A stretch of 64,000 bases of DNA from Podospora pseudocomata. Lineage: Eukaryota; Ascomycota; Sordariomycetes; Sordariales; Podosporaceae. The notes beneath the pieces were generated by a model. That model was not told the origin of the DNA. It saw only the letters and a program-made list of their open reading frames with translations, and made no database searches. Shown here piece after piece: positions 10,242 through 23,184 of this stretch (the stretch's first letter is position 1; each line of letters begins with the position of its first letter). The translations under genes and the position numbers were made by a program. The stretch is taken from the NCBI RefSeq assembly GCF_035222375.1, contig NC_085891.1:1612001-1676000 (forward strand). The letters are read 5' to 3'.

Positions 10242-11921
10242 TTGGGGCTTCTTTCCTCCTTACTTTACGTCCCTTTTCGCCTGGGGATATGTGACCGAGA
10301 CACTGCCTTTCCTGACGAGATAATCCAGCGTTTCGTACACTTCTCAGATCGCAGCACCCAGAAGAGCTTGCTCACTGTATCCCCCAGCTTCCATGATTTC
10401 GTCGAGGAGGCCACATGGCCCCGCGATATCTTCATCTCCTCCCACCAAGACGTTGACCAAATCTCTCGCTTCACAGGCCGTCGCAACAACTGGCCCGGAG
10501 TTTGAATGCCACCCTTTACTGTGTCTAGAAACAGCAGCCGACCTACATGCTAACGACGTCTTATTTACTGATTGTATTAGCCAAGTCTGCAGAGCATTGA
10601 CGAGGATAGAAGAAACAGCCCATGACCCGGAATCCATCAGAAATACCTCATTGGCCATTGCGACCTCGAAACAACCGGTCTGCCGAAAACTTGGCTGGGT
10701 CCATCGTTACTTTCATTCCTGGCGTATCCATCTACTGGAACCTTCGAAACTTCCAGTCCTCCGCTGTTTATGACATCTCGTCGTCACTTCTGTACGCCCC
10801 TTCGACCGACGGTGCTACCCGGAGCTTAAACAACACCCTATCGACCTTTCGGTCATCATCTCAATGTTGACCAAGCTTCCCGGTTGCATTATACTCGAGT
10901 TTGACGACGTTGAGGAACGCCTGCCTGACAGCCGGCATCTAGCCATAGAGTTTTTTTTTTTTTTCATCCATGAGCAGGACCACGGCGAGACTCCCGGCAC
11001 AATTTTGGCAAAGCAGTTTTTCTCAATCTTGAGTCTCTCCCAGCTCTAAAGCGAATCAATGTGCCCAGGTCCTATCCCGACTACGCCTTATCTGAACTTA
11101 TTGATCAGAGCAAGCCCATTCCCGACTTGGTCTCCCCCCAGTTTTCGCACGACCCCGTCAGCTCAGCATTGCGGGTTTGGTCCCAGGGCGTCGAGGAATT
11201 TAGTGTCCAGCTGTTTGGAGACTCTACGATTTCCTGGCCACCGACGACGGAGATGTTGGTACCGGACTACGACCTGACTGCCGATCCACCAAAGACCACC
11301 CTTTTGGCCGCGGTTGAAGAAGCTGAAGGTTGAGCTAAGGGCAGCTACGCTAAGGGGGGGCTGGTATTTTCGTGGTCTACAAGATGAAACTCGCGTGGAT
11401 GTGGGATACCGCATCACCGACGACTTGCAATGCCCTCCACTGCTGGACACCAATAGGAGAGATGGGGAACGACATATGAGGGTTGTATAACCGGTGAGGT
11501 GGCTAGATGAGTACCCTAATGTCCTTCGGGCAGTGCAATTTTGAGGATGCCGTGGAGGAAGTGTTGGATGCATTTGCGAGAGCACTGGGGAACATGCCAG
11601 TGATAGAGGAGGCCGAAGTGAGCTTTCTGCTGTTCTTGAGCTGCGAGGAGAAGGATCACCCGGATGATTTTTACGAATTTTTGGCATATGTACCTCCTTC
11701 TACGAGAGGAACAGTAAAGGGGAGGAAATATTATTGGAGCACGCATCTGTGGGAATGGGGTGTCAAGTACATGGCTCGGGCTTCACTGGGGGGGCAGTCG
11801 TCTGGAATGGCGAGTGGGAAGCCGGCGACCCAGTAACAAGGTTTCAAAGCTCTTTTGTCAAAATGTCGGCGACTTCGAAGAGCAGTGGCTCGAAATGGAG
11901 GCTTTTACATCCGATTCTTGA
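10242..11921 (+). pseudogene. Decayed fungal F-box-family gene
   Basis: An F-box-like start (FPDEIIQRFVHF, then LLTVSPSFHDFV) lies at about 10300-10400. It is followed in shifting frames by segments typical of large fungal F-box families: HANDVLFTDCI and WRIHLLEPSKLPVL (10540-10760), DLSVIISMLTKLPG (about 10845-10890), RSYPDYAL with SALRVWSQGVEEFSV (11063-11210), GWYFRGLQDET (about 11360), FARALGNMPVIEEAEV (about 11570) and a tail ending DFEEQWLEME before TGA at 11919. At least six frame changes separate them, one next to a T14 run near 10950. No ATG precedes the F-box in frame. Introns could explain some jumps, but not all of them with plausible splice sites. Live members of the family are substrate adaptors of SCF ubiquitin ligases. 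Confidence 0.65.
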
Positions 11922-12228
11922 GGTCACCCCCGTTGTCTGTAGTCTGTACATGTCACTAGGAGACATTGACAAACAAAAAGCCCTATTTAGAGCGTTGCTC
12001 GGTTTAGCAAGAGGGTACAAAGCACTACGGTGATAGCCCAGGGATACATGCAAACTTTTTCACTCCTGCGGCTTCAGTTCGGTTGAAGTAATCTTCTGCA
12101 TACAAAATTCGGTGAAAAAACATACGTACTTGTGCCTTTGGTGTATTTGTGATACAGACATTGTTCTTGAAGTTGTATAGTTGCTTACCTACCTAATCAA
12201 CCCCCTGGTCGATATCTCACCAAAGAAT
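11922..12228. other. Intergenic between tail-to-tail genes
   Basis: About 300 nt of AT-rich sequence between the F-box relic on + and the DUF6594-type gene on -. It most likely holds the terminator and 3' untranslated region of the latter. Confidence 0.4.
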
Positions 12229-13811
12229 TTAACCGGTAGAAGAGAGCGACGCATTCCCAACAAACACCACCAACACCGCTGCATATGCCGCTGTGGCTCC
12301 CAACAAAGACTCCAACGACGTCGGTGTAGTTCCACTAGATAGCACAGCAAGGGTGAGGGCTGTCAGGAGGACGAACACCACTGTCAAGATAAGAGTCAAC
12401 ACGTTTGAGTGCCTTACAATGAATAGTATGACCATGGGGACAACAATAGACACCCCTCCAAACAGACATGCAACAAGACGGACGAAGAAGTCCACTTTGG
12501 GCGAAATATGAAGCGGGCCCATACGAGCCTGAGCATCATGGAGGATTCTATGGGTTCCGGCTACAAAATTACTGTGATTAGTGATGGTTACATGCAAGAG
12601 ATAGTTAGGAAGGCCGTGACACACCATTGCCGATTCCTCCTTCAAGACCTTTCTTTCTAAGGAGCAAGCGCTGCTTTTTCCCCTCTTGGTCCAGCATAAA
12701 TACTGGAGCCCGCATCTGGAACCAGAGACGCATGCCGCCAACCGAGGATGTGACTTGATCTAACACTGTCACATCATTTGGCGGCAGAAGCTCAGCTTGC
12801 TTTCCCATAGCAGACTTCTTTTCCTGCTGGGCAGATGCCTCATGAGCCCCGGCAATGTCAAACAAGTTGAGAGCGTCTGGTCCATCCCAGTAATGGGGCT
12901 CGTGAAGCTTATGGGCGAGATTTGCCGCCATGGGCTTGACAGACGAAGGCTCTGGCGCTTTTTTGCTATCGAGAACTTGGAAGCTCTCGATGGCTCGCAC
13001 TGCCTCAATGTTGGTACTAAAGGTCGAAACGTATCTGAGTAGGAATGTGCGGATTATGACAACACGTACCATATTCCTGCAACGCTTCTCCAAGACCGTC
13101 AAAGGACGGGTCATCAAATCCATCGCATGCCTCATCGTAGTGCAGTTTCTCGGACAAAAGCACAAGCTTATGCTGGGCCCTCAAGATATTGAAGACGCTG
13201 AGTCTCTCAAAGCGGCAGAATACCAACTCTCGGCGGGATACTGACTCCTGGCGCTTGATCATCTTGCCGGCGAAGCTGTACATTCGACGATCCTGTTCCT
13301 GAGCCGTAAGTGGCAATGTATCTCGTGTCTCGTCGAAACCACGCCGCCAGGCGTCGGCTCTGCCAACGTGACACAATGTGTCATGGCGGGAGACTGTGCG
13401 GTCCGGATTTGCATAGTTGGGGTTTATTTGCTGCAAGGACACATTTGTCATGACTGATATGTTCGATCGGAAGGTAGAGAGTGTTTGCCTTCGCTTTCCC
13501 TGAAGCGTCCCTCCTGTCACCTGTGTGAATTCATGATGGTCTAGAACCGCGCCTAGAGTTGGCGGTTCTATTCCCTCAAGGCCAGAGGAATCATCGGTCA
13601 CCCCGTCGAGAGTTGCGGTGTTGCCGTTGACTACACCATCAGCCGACAGCTTTTCCTCTACCGTTGGCGACCTGGAGTCTTGATGGTCCGGAATTGCATG
13701 TGGAGTTGTTGATCCTATGTCGTCAGGCGCACGGAAAACACTGTCAGGAGTCGCCATGATAGTAACTGGAACTCTGTTATTGTCGTCTGCGTTGTCGATT
13801 GACTGTCTCAT
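12229..13811 (-). CDS. DUF6594-type membrane protein
   Basis: Three exons join in frame: 13811-13066, 13016-12625 and 12560-12229, giving 489 residues. Intron 1 (49 nt) uses a modest donor GTGTTG; intron 2 (64 nt) runs GTGTGT to TTGTAG. The first half is hydrophilic and disordered. The middle holds the family-like stretch RELVFCRFERLSVFN followed by a helical region (LRAQHKLVLLSEKL, DDPSFDGLGEALQEY). The C-terminus has three closely spaced membrane segments (VRLVACLFGGVSIVV, ILTVVFVLLTALTL, ATAAYAAVLVVFVG), the hallmark ending of fungal DUF6594 proteins. No biochemical role is established that I know of. The start chosen is the first in-frame ATG; the frame extends three codons upstream without another ATG. 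Confidence 0.75.
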
Positions 13812-16800
13812 CTCTCCCACTGATAATATAGAGTCTTACATTGGGTGTAAAATGATGCAACTGTGACATATGTAAGCCTTACTTTCGGTGGACTGTGCTG
13901 ACTTTCTCTCTTCTCTGTCACAGAGAAAACCTAAGAGCTGAGAGAAATAAGCTTGGCGACTCGCATCTCGAGGCCCGAAGGCTAAAAAACAGGAGCGGGG
14001 TTTGCTCAGGCAGTACATAGTCATACTTATTCAGCTGAACGCTCATATCTTACCAATCGCATCTTCAGCTGCTGTTGCCCGTATCAGCCAATCCACACGC
14101 CATCTTTGACCACAGAAGCTGATACGTCGTAGACAAAACGATAGAGACTACCAACTAGACTACTCTCCCATGAGAACGAATAGGTGGATAGATAGACATC
14201 CACATCCCTAACTTACAGGTTTCAACGAGGTCCAATAAGCCTTCAAGGTCATCGAATCTAGAGGTCTTCAAAACTGATCTAGAGACAGATTGACAACACC
14301 GCATTGTTATGTCTGTACCTTGGCTTCGTAAAACTCATATTTTGTGTTTCATACTCTCTTTACATGTCCAGAGGATGTCTGGGATCAGCTCAACAACATA
14401 GCTTAAATTGCATCTGTCAGCTTGACGATTATCAGGGCGTTTACGACGAAAAAGATCCCGGAAGGTTGTATCGGGTTACTGTTTTGTTGGAGGCTAGTTG
14501 CAGAAAAGCGGTCAGAAGTTTAGGAAAGAATGAAATAGCGAACCACGGGAAGACCTATACTGAACTACTCTTCCGGATTAGTCGGCCGAAGGAGAAAGGA
14601 TTGTGACTAGAATCGGAACTACATACCTTTGGTATGTCCGTTGGTTAGCTGACGGCCATGTTTCAGCCGCTGGTGATGCTCGAGATAGTTTGCATACGTA
14701 GAGACAAAAAGTCCCACTGGGTAATATCTCCCTCGGCTTTTCGCCATATCTGTTTTGTATTCCCTGGGCGTTCAGCAAGGACAGTAGAACAGACCGGGAC
14801 CCCGAAAAGGCACTCACACACCTCCCCGGCCAATATTGATCTGAAGGGCTGTCGTCATCTCCCTTGCTGCCCCCAAACATACCAGGTATCTTGCCCCTTC
14901 TAACTCAAACACTGTTATAGCCAGCTGGTTCAAGACACCAACCAAGCATACCCAGAGCAATAGCACAGCACAATTTATCTACTCATGCAGCTTCTCATCG
15001 CCCATCCAGTGGCAATAGCCCCGACCTCGTATTTAGTCTCCCTTCACGGCTCCAGCATGTGTTCCAAGTCGAAGGTAATCTGCGCCCAAGACACATCCTG
15101 TAAAGACAACCCGCCTTCAGCCACCACCCTGCCCCATCTTATTACTCTTTACCCCTCCGGGAGAACCAAGCTCAGCATGAAGGTAGGGTAACTCACCGGC
15201 TAAGCTCCCTAGTTGAGCAGTTCTATGCCCGGGGTGAAGATATCTATGTTGCTCTCACCCAGAAGAAGCCAGATACGGAAGCCGAGCATGAACGGCGACG
15301 CCCAGGCCGGCCCCAAGGCTTTACCGCTAGCGAGAATCACTGCATAAAGCACCACAATTCTGTTTCCAGTCACCGTAAGGATGAAGCAAGCAAGAAACAA
15401 TTAGCTCCAAAGAGCGCAGTACCACTCCCACTCGGCGATACCCTCTGCACAACACCCATCGTGTACATCTCTGCCAGCCCCAGAACTGACACAAATCATG
15501 CCACTGAGCAGTCAAACCAGCCGATGAACCCAAACAACAAAATAAACCCAGCCGGCCGGCCGCGCCGGAATTAAAACATCTCCGGCCAACCTCAAACACA
15601 TACTATTTTTCCCGGCCCGCAGTCCGCAGGTCCACCGGGACAGCAGTGCCAAACTCAAGCGGGAAAAGCATGAGACGAAAGCTCGACACAGTAGCAAAAC
15701 TCTGGCGAATCTGTCTCCCGGATTTTGTTCCCTGATGACGGGAGGGTGTGTACACAACAAGTTGCTCTTCACCCCGAGATCAGGCCTTTACCGTGAAATC
15801 ACTCGCTCATACTGACAGCATCTCCGGCGCTTTCGGCAGACAATCTTGGATCTTGCTCGCACCGGTCTTGTAGCCTTGTATGTGTAAAGTAGCTGTTGAG
15901 TGCCCCTGACTATAAAGACAACAGAACTCTGACTTGCCACTCGGCATTCATCAAAGCCATTCATCACGAGAAGAAAACAACCAATGGAACCATAGATTAA
16001 CTTCCTCGATATCCGGCATCCTCCCCCAACCGGTTCACCCAATAGCATCAACCTCACAACCATACCGTAACACCATACCATTCAGCCTACTTTCACCCCC
16101 ATGACAGCGCTAAGTTGTCCTGATCACAACCAACCAGTCAGGCACCAAATCTCAGCGAGAAACCTCCGGTAAGTTGGGAATGAAAGAGGGAATTTGCCGT
16201 ATATTGACCGTATGACGGCATTTGCGCCAGGCTTCTAGCAATCTGTCGTCGACAGGGTAGGTCAAATTTGCTTTCCTGGTCTTCGGTCTCTCGATTGGTG
16301 TTTGGTAGAAAAGAGTAGCTAGGGGCCATAAAAAGTTGAACAATAGCCGTTGTTGATTCCGGTAACAGGTAACGTTGCAGATCTTCGGCCTTTAGTCGTC
16401 CCTCCAGACGAGATATACCATCCGGAAAAGGCCCCCCTTCATGACAGCATTCCTGCCGTGTAGAGACGAGCGAACTTCGAAGGCACAATCGAAAGTGTAT
16501 GATGTTTGTGCTCCCGGTCGTGTAAACTCGTCCCGGCATGTTGATCAGATTGTAGGCAACAATTCGTCGTCTCGGAGAATTCCCGCAATATAGTCTCACA
16601 CCCCCCTTTCCGTTTTCCTTTTCGGGTCAACATAAGCTTCCTTCCTCCCCCAATATAAAGTCTTTCCAGGAACCTGGAGTACCCCATATTGCACAACGCA
16701 CACTCATATATTAAATGATGTACCCTCCTCTTCCTTCCCCGGCCAGACCTGCCCCAGCCATACGCCGATATGAAGAGCCGAAAAGAGCGGAGACAACACT

Positions 16801-19800
16801 AGAGTGCCAGCCAAGAAAGGTGACCGTTGGACGGTATATTAAGTGTAGCAGGCCAAAATCTGGAGAGCCGCAGATTTACCCGGATTCTGTCTCCTCGTCT
16901 ATCGTCCAAGACAACCCCTGCTTGCCCGATCCGTCAATTTGGCTAGTCTTGGAGAGCTTGTAAGGGAAAAAGCCAGGTATATAGACAGCCATTCGACTGG
17001 TTAAAGTCTCCGGTTCCAAAGAGCTACAATGTGACTTTATGTCATCTTGGAGCTCTCCCCAAATTTCCGTCGATGCTACTTGGAAGTGCATCTCGTCTGA
17101 ATCTGGAAAAAGTGATCAACAGTTCATCCGCAATGCGCTTGCTCATCTGATCATCAGGAAAATATATGAGACGAAGGGAACAAAAAGAGACGAAGAAAAG
17201 GTCCTTTCGTCAAGCGCGTGACGTGCGCTCGAGCCGGATGGTTTTTCAGCGGATCGGAGTCAACAGACCTAGAGACAACGCACTACACACAGACACTGTC
17301 TGGTTCCGTGATCTTCACTCGAAGATTTCGAGAAGTCCCGTCAAATTAATTAGGTCCGACAACACATTGGTGGACGAGGGCGGGGAAGATGGTGGCCTGG
17401 GGTTTGGGGTAGAATTAGCCGCAGTTTCAAAGTTTCAACTCTGCATGCGGGTATGTTGCAGTCTGCAGCACAACATCTCGGCTCTTGTTTGCCCAGCCCG
17501 GAATCCGAGTCGTCGTCGCTGTCACCAGCGCCCTTGGCGGCTGGTACGGAATACAAAACGGCCGGTCGTGCAAAGACCAGGCGGTTCTAGAGGAAAGCCG
17601 GATGCTGCGCTTGCAGCACCTTGGTCATGGAAGCATACAGCATAACTCGCGGATGCCGAAAACTGTGACGAAAGATCGATGCTCTCCAATATGCCGCGCG
17701 GGAATGCGAGGAGGTCATCGAGCGGCAGTGTCTCTTGGGGATCCGCCAACGTTCTAGAAAATGGTGGTGATCATGCCAGACAGATAACCGCAGCCGACAG
17801 AAAACTAGATGGATGGGCAAGCCCTTTCGGGGATGAGATCACGCCTGGACGGGACCATGATAATCCCCCAAGCTCGTAGTCAGCTTCATGTACTGAATGA
17901 CGGCTTCATCCGAGAAAACTCACATCGGATTGCAACCATGAACTTTCAACAACTACCGATAGGCCGCTCAGCACGGCAGATAAGATTGTGCGGCGGAAAT
18001 CCGGCTCGTCCACAGGAAGTCAAGTCAAAAAGAGCTCTCATTCTTGCTAGGTCCAAGGCAGAAAGAAGAGGCGACCAGTAGGAAAGAAAGTCTGCCCTTA
18101 AAAAGAGAGCTGGTTGGGTAGTATTGCATCTTGACGCGTGGAGGATTTGCCCCCAGGCGTCCATGTCCAGATATACGGTTAGGCAATCAGGGCGTCAATG
18201 CGAGTCCGAGGGAACTGGCTGTCAGAAGCCTTATGGTTGGCTCATTGATTTGGTGAACCATATTCTCATGAGAGGCGGTTTGGTGTCTTTAGGGCCAAAA
18301 GAACAAGTGCCAACAGAGTGTCTCGACCGGTATGGCATGGCAAGAGCATGGGTGCCAGTCTGCTCGACTCTGCCCCCGTTATTCAGCTAGTTCGCTGCAA
18401 CTTCCGTGGTAGAAAAGAACATTGCCGTCTCGGGACCGACGCAGGAGGACCGATAAAACGCCCGGCCTAATGTTCGGCGCATATTGAAATTTTGCGTCGA
18501 TATTCATTTAGTCGCAGAACAGACGGTCCTGTACTGTGGCTGCTTATGAGATGATTATGAGCGAGCCGCGATGTCCTATTTCCGTGCCGTTCCAATCAGG
18601 ACACCGAGAAGAGGTCTGGAAATGCCTGACATCCGTTCAACTTTGGCGATGCTTGAACTCAAATGTAGATGGCAATGTAACTTGGCCCTATATCGTGGGG
18701 TATGCGTAAGCAAAGGCGCGCTTGACTTTGACGGGAGGTGGTAGTTGGTGGGTGGGTGCCATGGCATCTGTCAGGATGCGGCAAGTGTCTGGTTGAGCGT
18801 CGACCTGGCGGGTTTGGAAATAGAAACCTGGAAACAGCCATAGATCTCAGCAGCCCGTCCATGTCGTCCGTCATGTCGTCGTCAGCAAGCCATGCCAAAT
18901 CCGGGGCTTGGACGGGCCGATGGAGTGTGGGTGTTGGCGACTTGTGTTCGATGAAACGAAAGTGCATCTGTGGCTGAAGTAGCCAAGCACAGGACGACTC
19001 CCAAGTTTGGTACGACATCAGCAATGGCTGGGACCCTTCGTTAAGGCGTTTCAAAACAATAACCTAAACGGTACAGTTCAGTGGCCGATGGAGCATGCCG
19101 CATTGACGGAGCGGATGTATACAACTAGAACGGCGAGACGACGGGATCGAAAGCAACCTGCGGAGCAAGGTTGTTAGCCCGTCCTGTATCTGACTTTGTT
19201 CCGCCTAATGCTCTGTTGAGGTAAGGATCGTCCCATGACAGGATTCATCACATGACATCTACACCTAACTGGTTCAAACGTCAGGTAAAGTCAAGCGTCA
19301 TTGTATGGTCTCGGACGCCAAGAGTCCATGGTGGAAGCGATGATAGACGGTGGGAAGCCAATCTTTCGCGCCGCTTGCCGGGCCCAGGGACGGGACGATC
19401 AGTGCCCCACACAAGTAACCCTCCTTTTCCCCAGAGAGGAATGGCCGAATCGTGTTACTGGCACTCCGGTAGCCGAGGGCCTCTTTTGTTGGAGCAGTTC
19501 CCGTCCGGCCCCATCTTGTCTGCTTCTCTACGGCACGGGGGTGTATTCTGCCTTTATGTTTCGGCACCGAGAAGTGAAGCCCGGAGGAACACCACTGAAA
19601 AGACGAGGAGAGACGAAGCAGAGAGCTAGCTAGTAAGCTAGTCTTCGAGCCATGAATGACGGTGATGACGGGGGCTGAAGAGCATGCGTAGGTGCTGGAC
19701 TTGTGTGTGACGACGCATGGAACTGGGGGCTGGCTGTGAGCGATAAGCGTCTGCTTGGATGCTGAAGAGCCACTAGAGCCCAAACGATTGCCGTGGTTAG

Positions 19801-22800
19801 AAAAGTCGCTGATTAGCCACAAGCATTTTAAGCGGCATTATTCCCCCCAGCACCCCCATCGTGGGGCACAAGACAGAAACCGGGAATTAGGGTCACATCT
19901 TTCCAACCACGGGTGCTGGCGAACCCTGTCAGGATCCGTGAACCGCTTTCATGACGGTGACCCCTGTGAACCCCTCTTGGCCCTTGTCTGACACATCGGC
20001 AAGCTTGCAGGTTCTGAAAAAGGCTGGGCAGACCGATGACATGGCGAGGTTATTCTGGTTGTAGACTCCGAGTGAGGCAACTATTGTCGAGCCGTACGCT
20101 TTGATATGTTTAGGCCGCGGTTGTCCAGTTGTTCGCGCAGATGGTTCGCCCGCCCGCTGCGAAGCGCTGCAACCGCCCGGTCCGCGGCAAGGCTCTCCCT
20201 GCTATTTCTGATCCGCCTTGATGCATTGTTATGATGGGCAAGTAATTGACAGTAGGCACGGGGGTTTGCTGACAGTGCAGACGTGGAAAAGGCCCTCGAG
20301 CCCCCCTCCGGCCAACAAGAAATGTAACCGAAAGACATCAGCATCCTAGCTGCTTAGACGGTGCCTATAGTTACCGAAATGCGGATGGCTGGCCCATCTT
20401 CAGCAAAGTGGAAAGGGGCGGCGTTGCAGCCAATGGAAGACAGAATGCCTTTCGTCACATTCACATCCACGACCCACGATGATCAGAAACAAACACGGCG
20501 GAGGATGTTTGCGTGGTCCATTCAGAGTCAAGATCAGAAATCTGCTGCAAGATGAGGGATCGAAGGAGGGCCACATCATAAAATTGACCATAGGGGTTGC
20601 AGTGTTTGACTGCATATGGCGTCGTGTGGCTTGCCGAGCATAAGCAGGCGATTGCGAGTAAGAGAGCCACACCGCTGGCTGGACCGGTCTCTGGACTTGT
20701 ACTGTAGAGAAGAGAAGACTCTGCCGGGTCACTGGAACCGGCGGCGGGAAGGCGTCAACAGCTTCATCTGCAAAATAAAGCCGGCAGATGTTTCGAGTGA
20801 CACGTGTGGTGGGCAATCTATTCTGTGACGGGGGACAGACGGTTCTGTTAATACAACTCTAAAAAGTTAATATTGACGGAACCGAGAAAAAGACCCCAAC
20901 GTCTGGATCATCCTGGGGGACGGCACGGCTATTTTGTCCGGGGATGTCTCTCTGCCTTGGCGGCCACCTCACAGAGTGAGATTGTGAGGGCGTCGTGAGT
21001 CTTTGGTTTTCGAGGGCGTGTGCTGTGTGACGAGGACGAGGTGCCCGGCAGCCTGCAGCCCGCAGCTCGCGGGGTCAAGTTAAAAGAAGGTGAAAAGGTA
21101 GACATTTCGAGTCGTGGGCAAGGGTTCACCACCGCTCAACGGCACTGGAACGTGTTCCGGTCTTTTTGTCGATGGGAGAAGTGTTGAAAGAAGTAGGAGA
21201 GCGGCGGGGGGAGTTCCAGGTTGCGGTGGAGTGTGGACCCTGTGACTGCCGTAGCCGGGGGTTGGATGGCCCGCGCGCTATGGTCTTGTTAGCGGTCCTA
21301 ACCCTGGCTAGCGCCATCACTGATATGCATCTCTATCCACATGCGCTGGCTTTCCACTCGCAAATGATGAAGCTCCCACGATGCTCTACCCCCGGGCAAT
21401 CAGCACAATAGTTTGGAGGGGCAGCAAAAGGAACCTCTCTTCCGTGCAGTCACGGACTTGTCTTGGCGAACTTGGCCCAGACCTCCGGTCACCTTCTTGC
21501 CTTTTCGTCTCTTGACTGCTGTGTAACAAATCGGCTCGCTATTGACAATGTCAAACCCGTGGGAGAATTCCGGGACTGTTTGAGAGAGCCGGGCCATGAT
21601 GAGACGACTCGAAGGACGGGTTCAGCAATGGAACTGGGTTTCACTCCATCTCGTTGACATCAGCCGGTGTTCGGCTTGCCAGCGGGATGGCTTGTTTCTC
21701 GTCGTCTCCTAGGCCCCCTTACACAGGCTCTGGCGATGACTCGCACTGTTCACCCTGTGGTGGTCAAAGGTCTCATATCTCAAGTCCCCAAGGTCCCCCG
21801 CCGTGGAAGCATCGCCGTCCACGGAGCGGGCCCCATCTCCCCCGCACACAGCAAAGAAAGGAAGTACACTGTGCAACAGCGGGCCATATCGGTGCTGAAC
21901 TAACTGCTGATCAGGCTGACAGACGGTGTTTGTCCCGTCTCTGCGGATTTTAGCCCGCTCCCGGTGCCTTAGCTGTCTTCCAAAGCTTCCAAGCCAGATC
22001 CCAAACACATCCCACACCTCATTGCTGGCCTTGATAGGCCTACCCCCCGATCCAAGGGTTCGACTGCAGGTAGGTAGGTGCTTGGTCTATTCCTACACTA
22101 GGACTGGATGGTCCCGTTAACCCGCTTGCTGGATTGTCGCGATCAGCCCCTGCGATCCCTGTCGGGCAATCTGCAGAACGCACCTCTTCCATCCACTCAC
22201 GGACCGTCAGGTCGCCGGCGCCTCTTCTCTTACTTTAAGTGCTCCTCCACCGCGGCGGGCAACAGCTGGAGGCCAATATATCCTCTCACACCATGGCCCA
22301 CCAGCCCGGCTTTACCATATTGCTCTGAAATATCCCGACTGCCTGCTACCCCTCCTGATACCCTGCTACACTACTACCCTAGCTGCTACCCTCTGACCCC
22401 AGATCGAGCCGGGACGTGGTACCAGACCCGCCTGTCAAGAGCCGAGTCCTGAGCTTGTACGGCAGGGCTGTTGCTGCACCTGAACACAGATGATAAAAGC
22501 AGGCGGCCCTGCAGCTTTCACCACCTGGGCAAACAAGACTCGAACTTCTCTTCCGGCTCCCCTCCGTTCGATTCCGACTCGGAACACTGCGCATTTGTCT
22601 TGTGCTGCTGCTCCCGACCTTTGGCCAGCACATCCCTACCACCTGCTTCCACGGTGTGAACTTGATGGTATCCAGACCGGTGGCGCTGTGATACAAGACA
22701 ACGTCAACCTTCGACACCCACGCGTGCCCTCGGCTGGCCACAGAGCTGGTCCAACCATCCAACCACAGCTGGCCCTGTCTTCATTTGTGGCTTCTGCAGC

Positions 22801-23184
22801 TGCACGAGACCCCTGCTCCTCGGCGAGCATCACCGCCAAACACCAGAGACAGCATCAAGATCGCAAGATCCCAGATCCTGGGCTCTCACCCTTGCCACCT
22901 CCCTGCAAGAGCTCGGCACACACTGTTGGCTCGAGGCTCGACTAGTGGCCTACCATTGTTTCTCCCCCGCTGAGACAAGGCCTCACTTCCGACCCTTCAA
23001 CCCGGCTACCCGGATTCGTATATGTGGCTGCTCTCGCCCGGCAGCAAGTGGCTCTCTCTAGTGTACGGCTGCCCACCTTTTGCAGATCAGCTTTCTGACC
23101 AGTTCCAAGACAAGAGACTGACCGAGTAATGAAAAGGCTCGGATCCCCTCTTCTATTCATCCATTTTTGATCCCGCCTCCCCCA
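13812..23184. other. About 9.4 kb with no recognisable gene
   Basis: Both strands hold only frames up to about 175 codons with no domain I can identify and no consistent splice-joined series. Composition is near 50% GC with no strong AT skew, so this is not obviously RIP-decayed repeat DNA. The last kilobase (about 22000-23184) is pyrimidine-rich with several short upstream ATG frames. That is typical of a long 5' leader for the velvet gene that follows. Confidence 0.45.

Noticed and set aside
16138-19822. Frames of about 150-175 codons in the gene-poor block (16138-16599 minus, 17166-17645 plus, 19298-19822 minus)
   Set aside because: Amino-acid composition and lack of any motif look like chance open frames. 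They cannot be joined to neighbours by plausible introns.
23167-23184. Upstream start for the velvet protein at 23167
   Set aside because: That codon is TTG; the first ATG in frame is at 23185.
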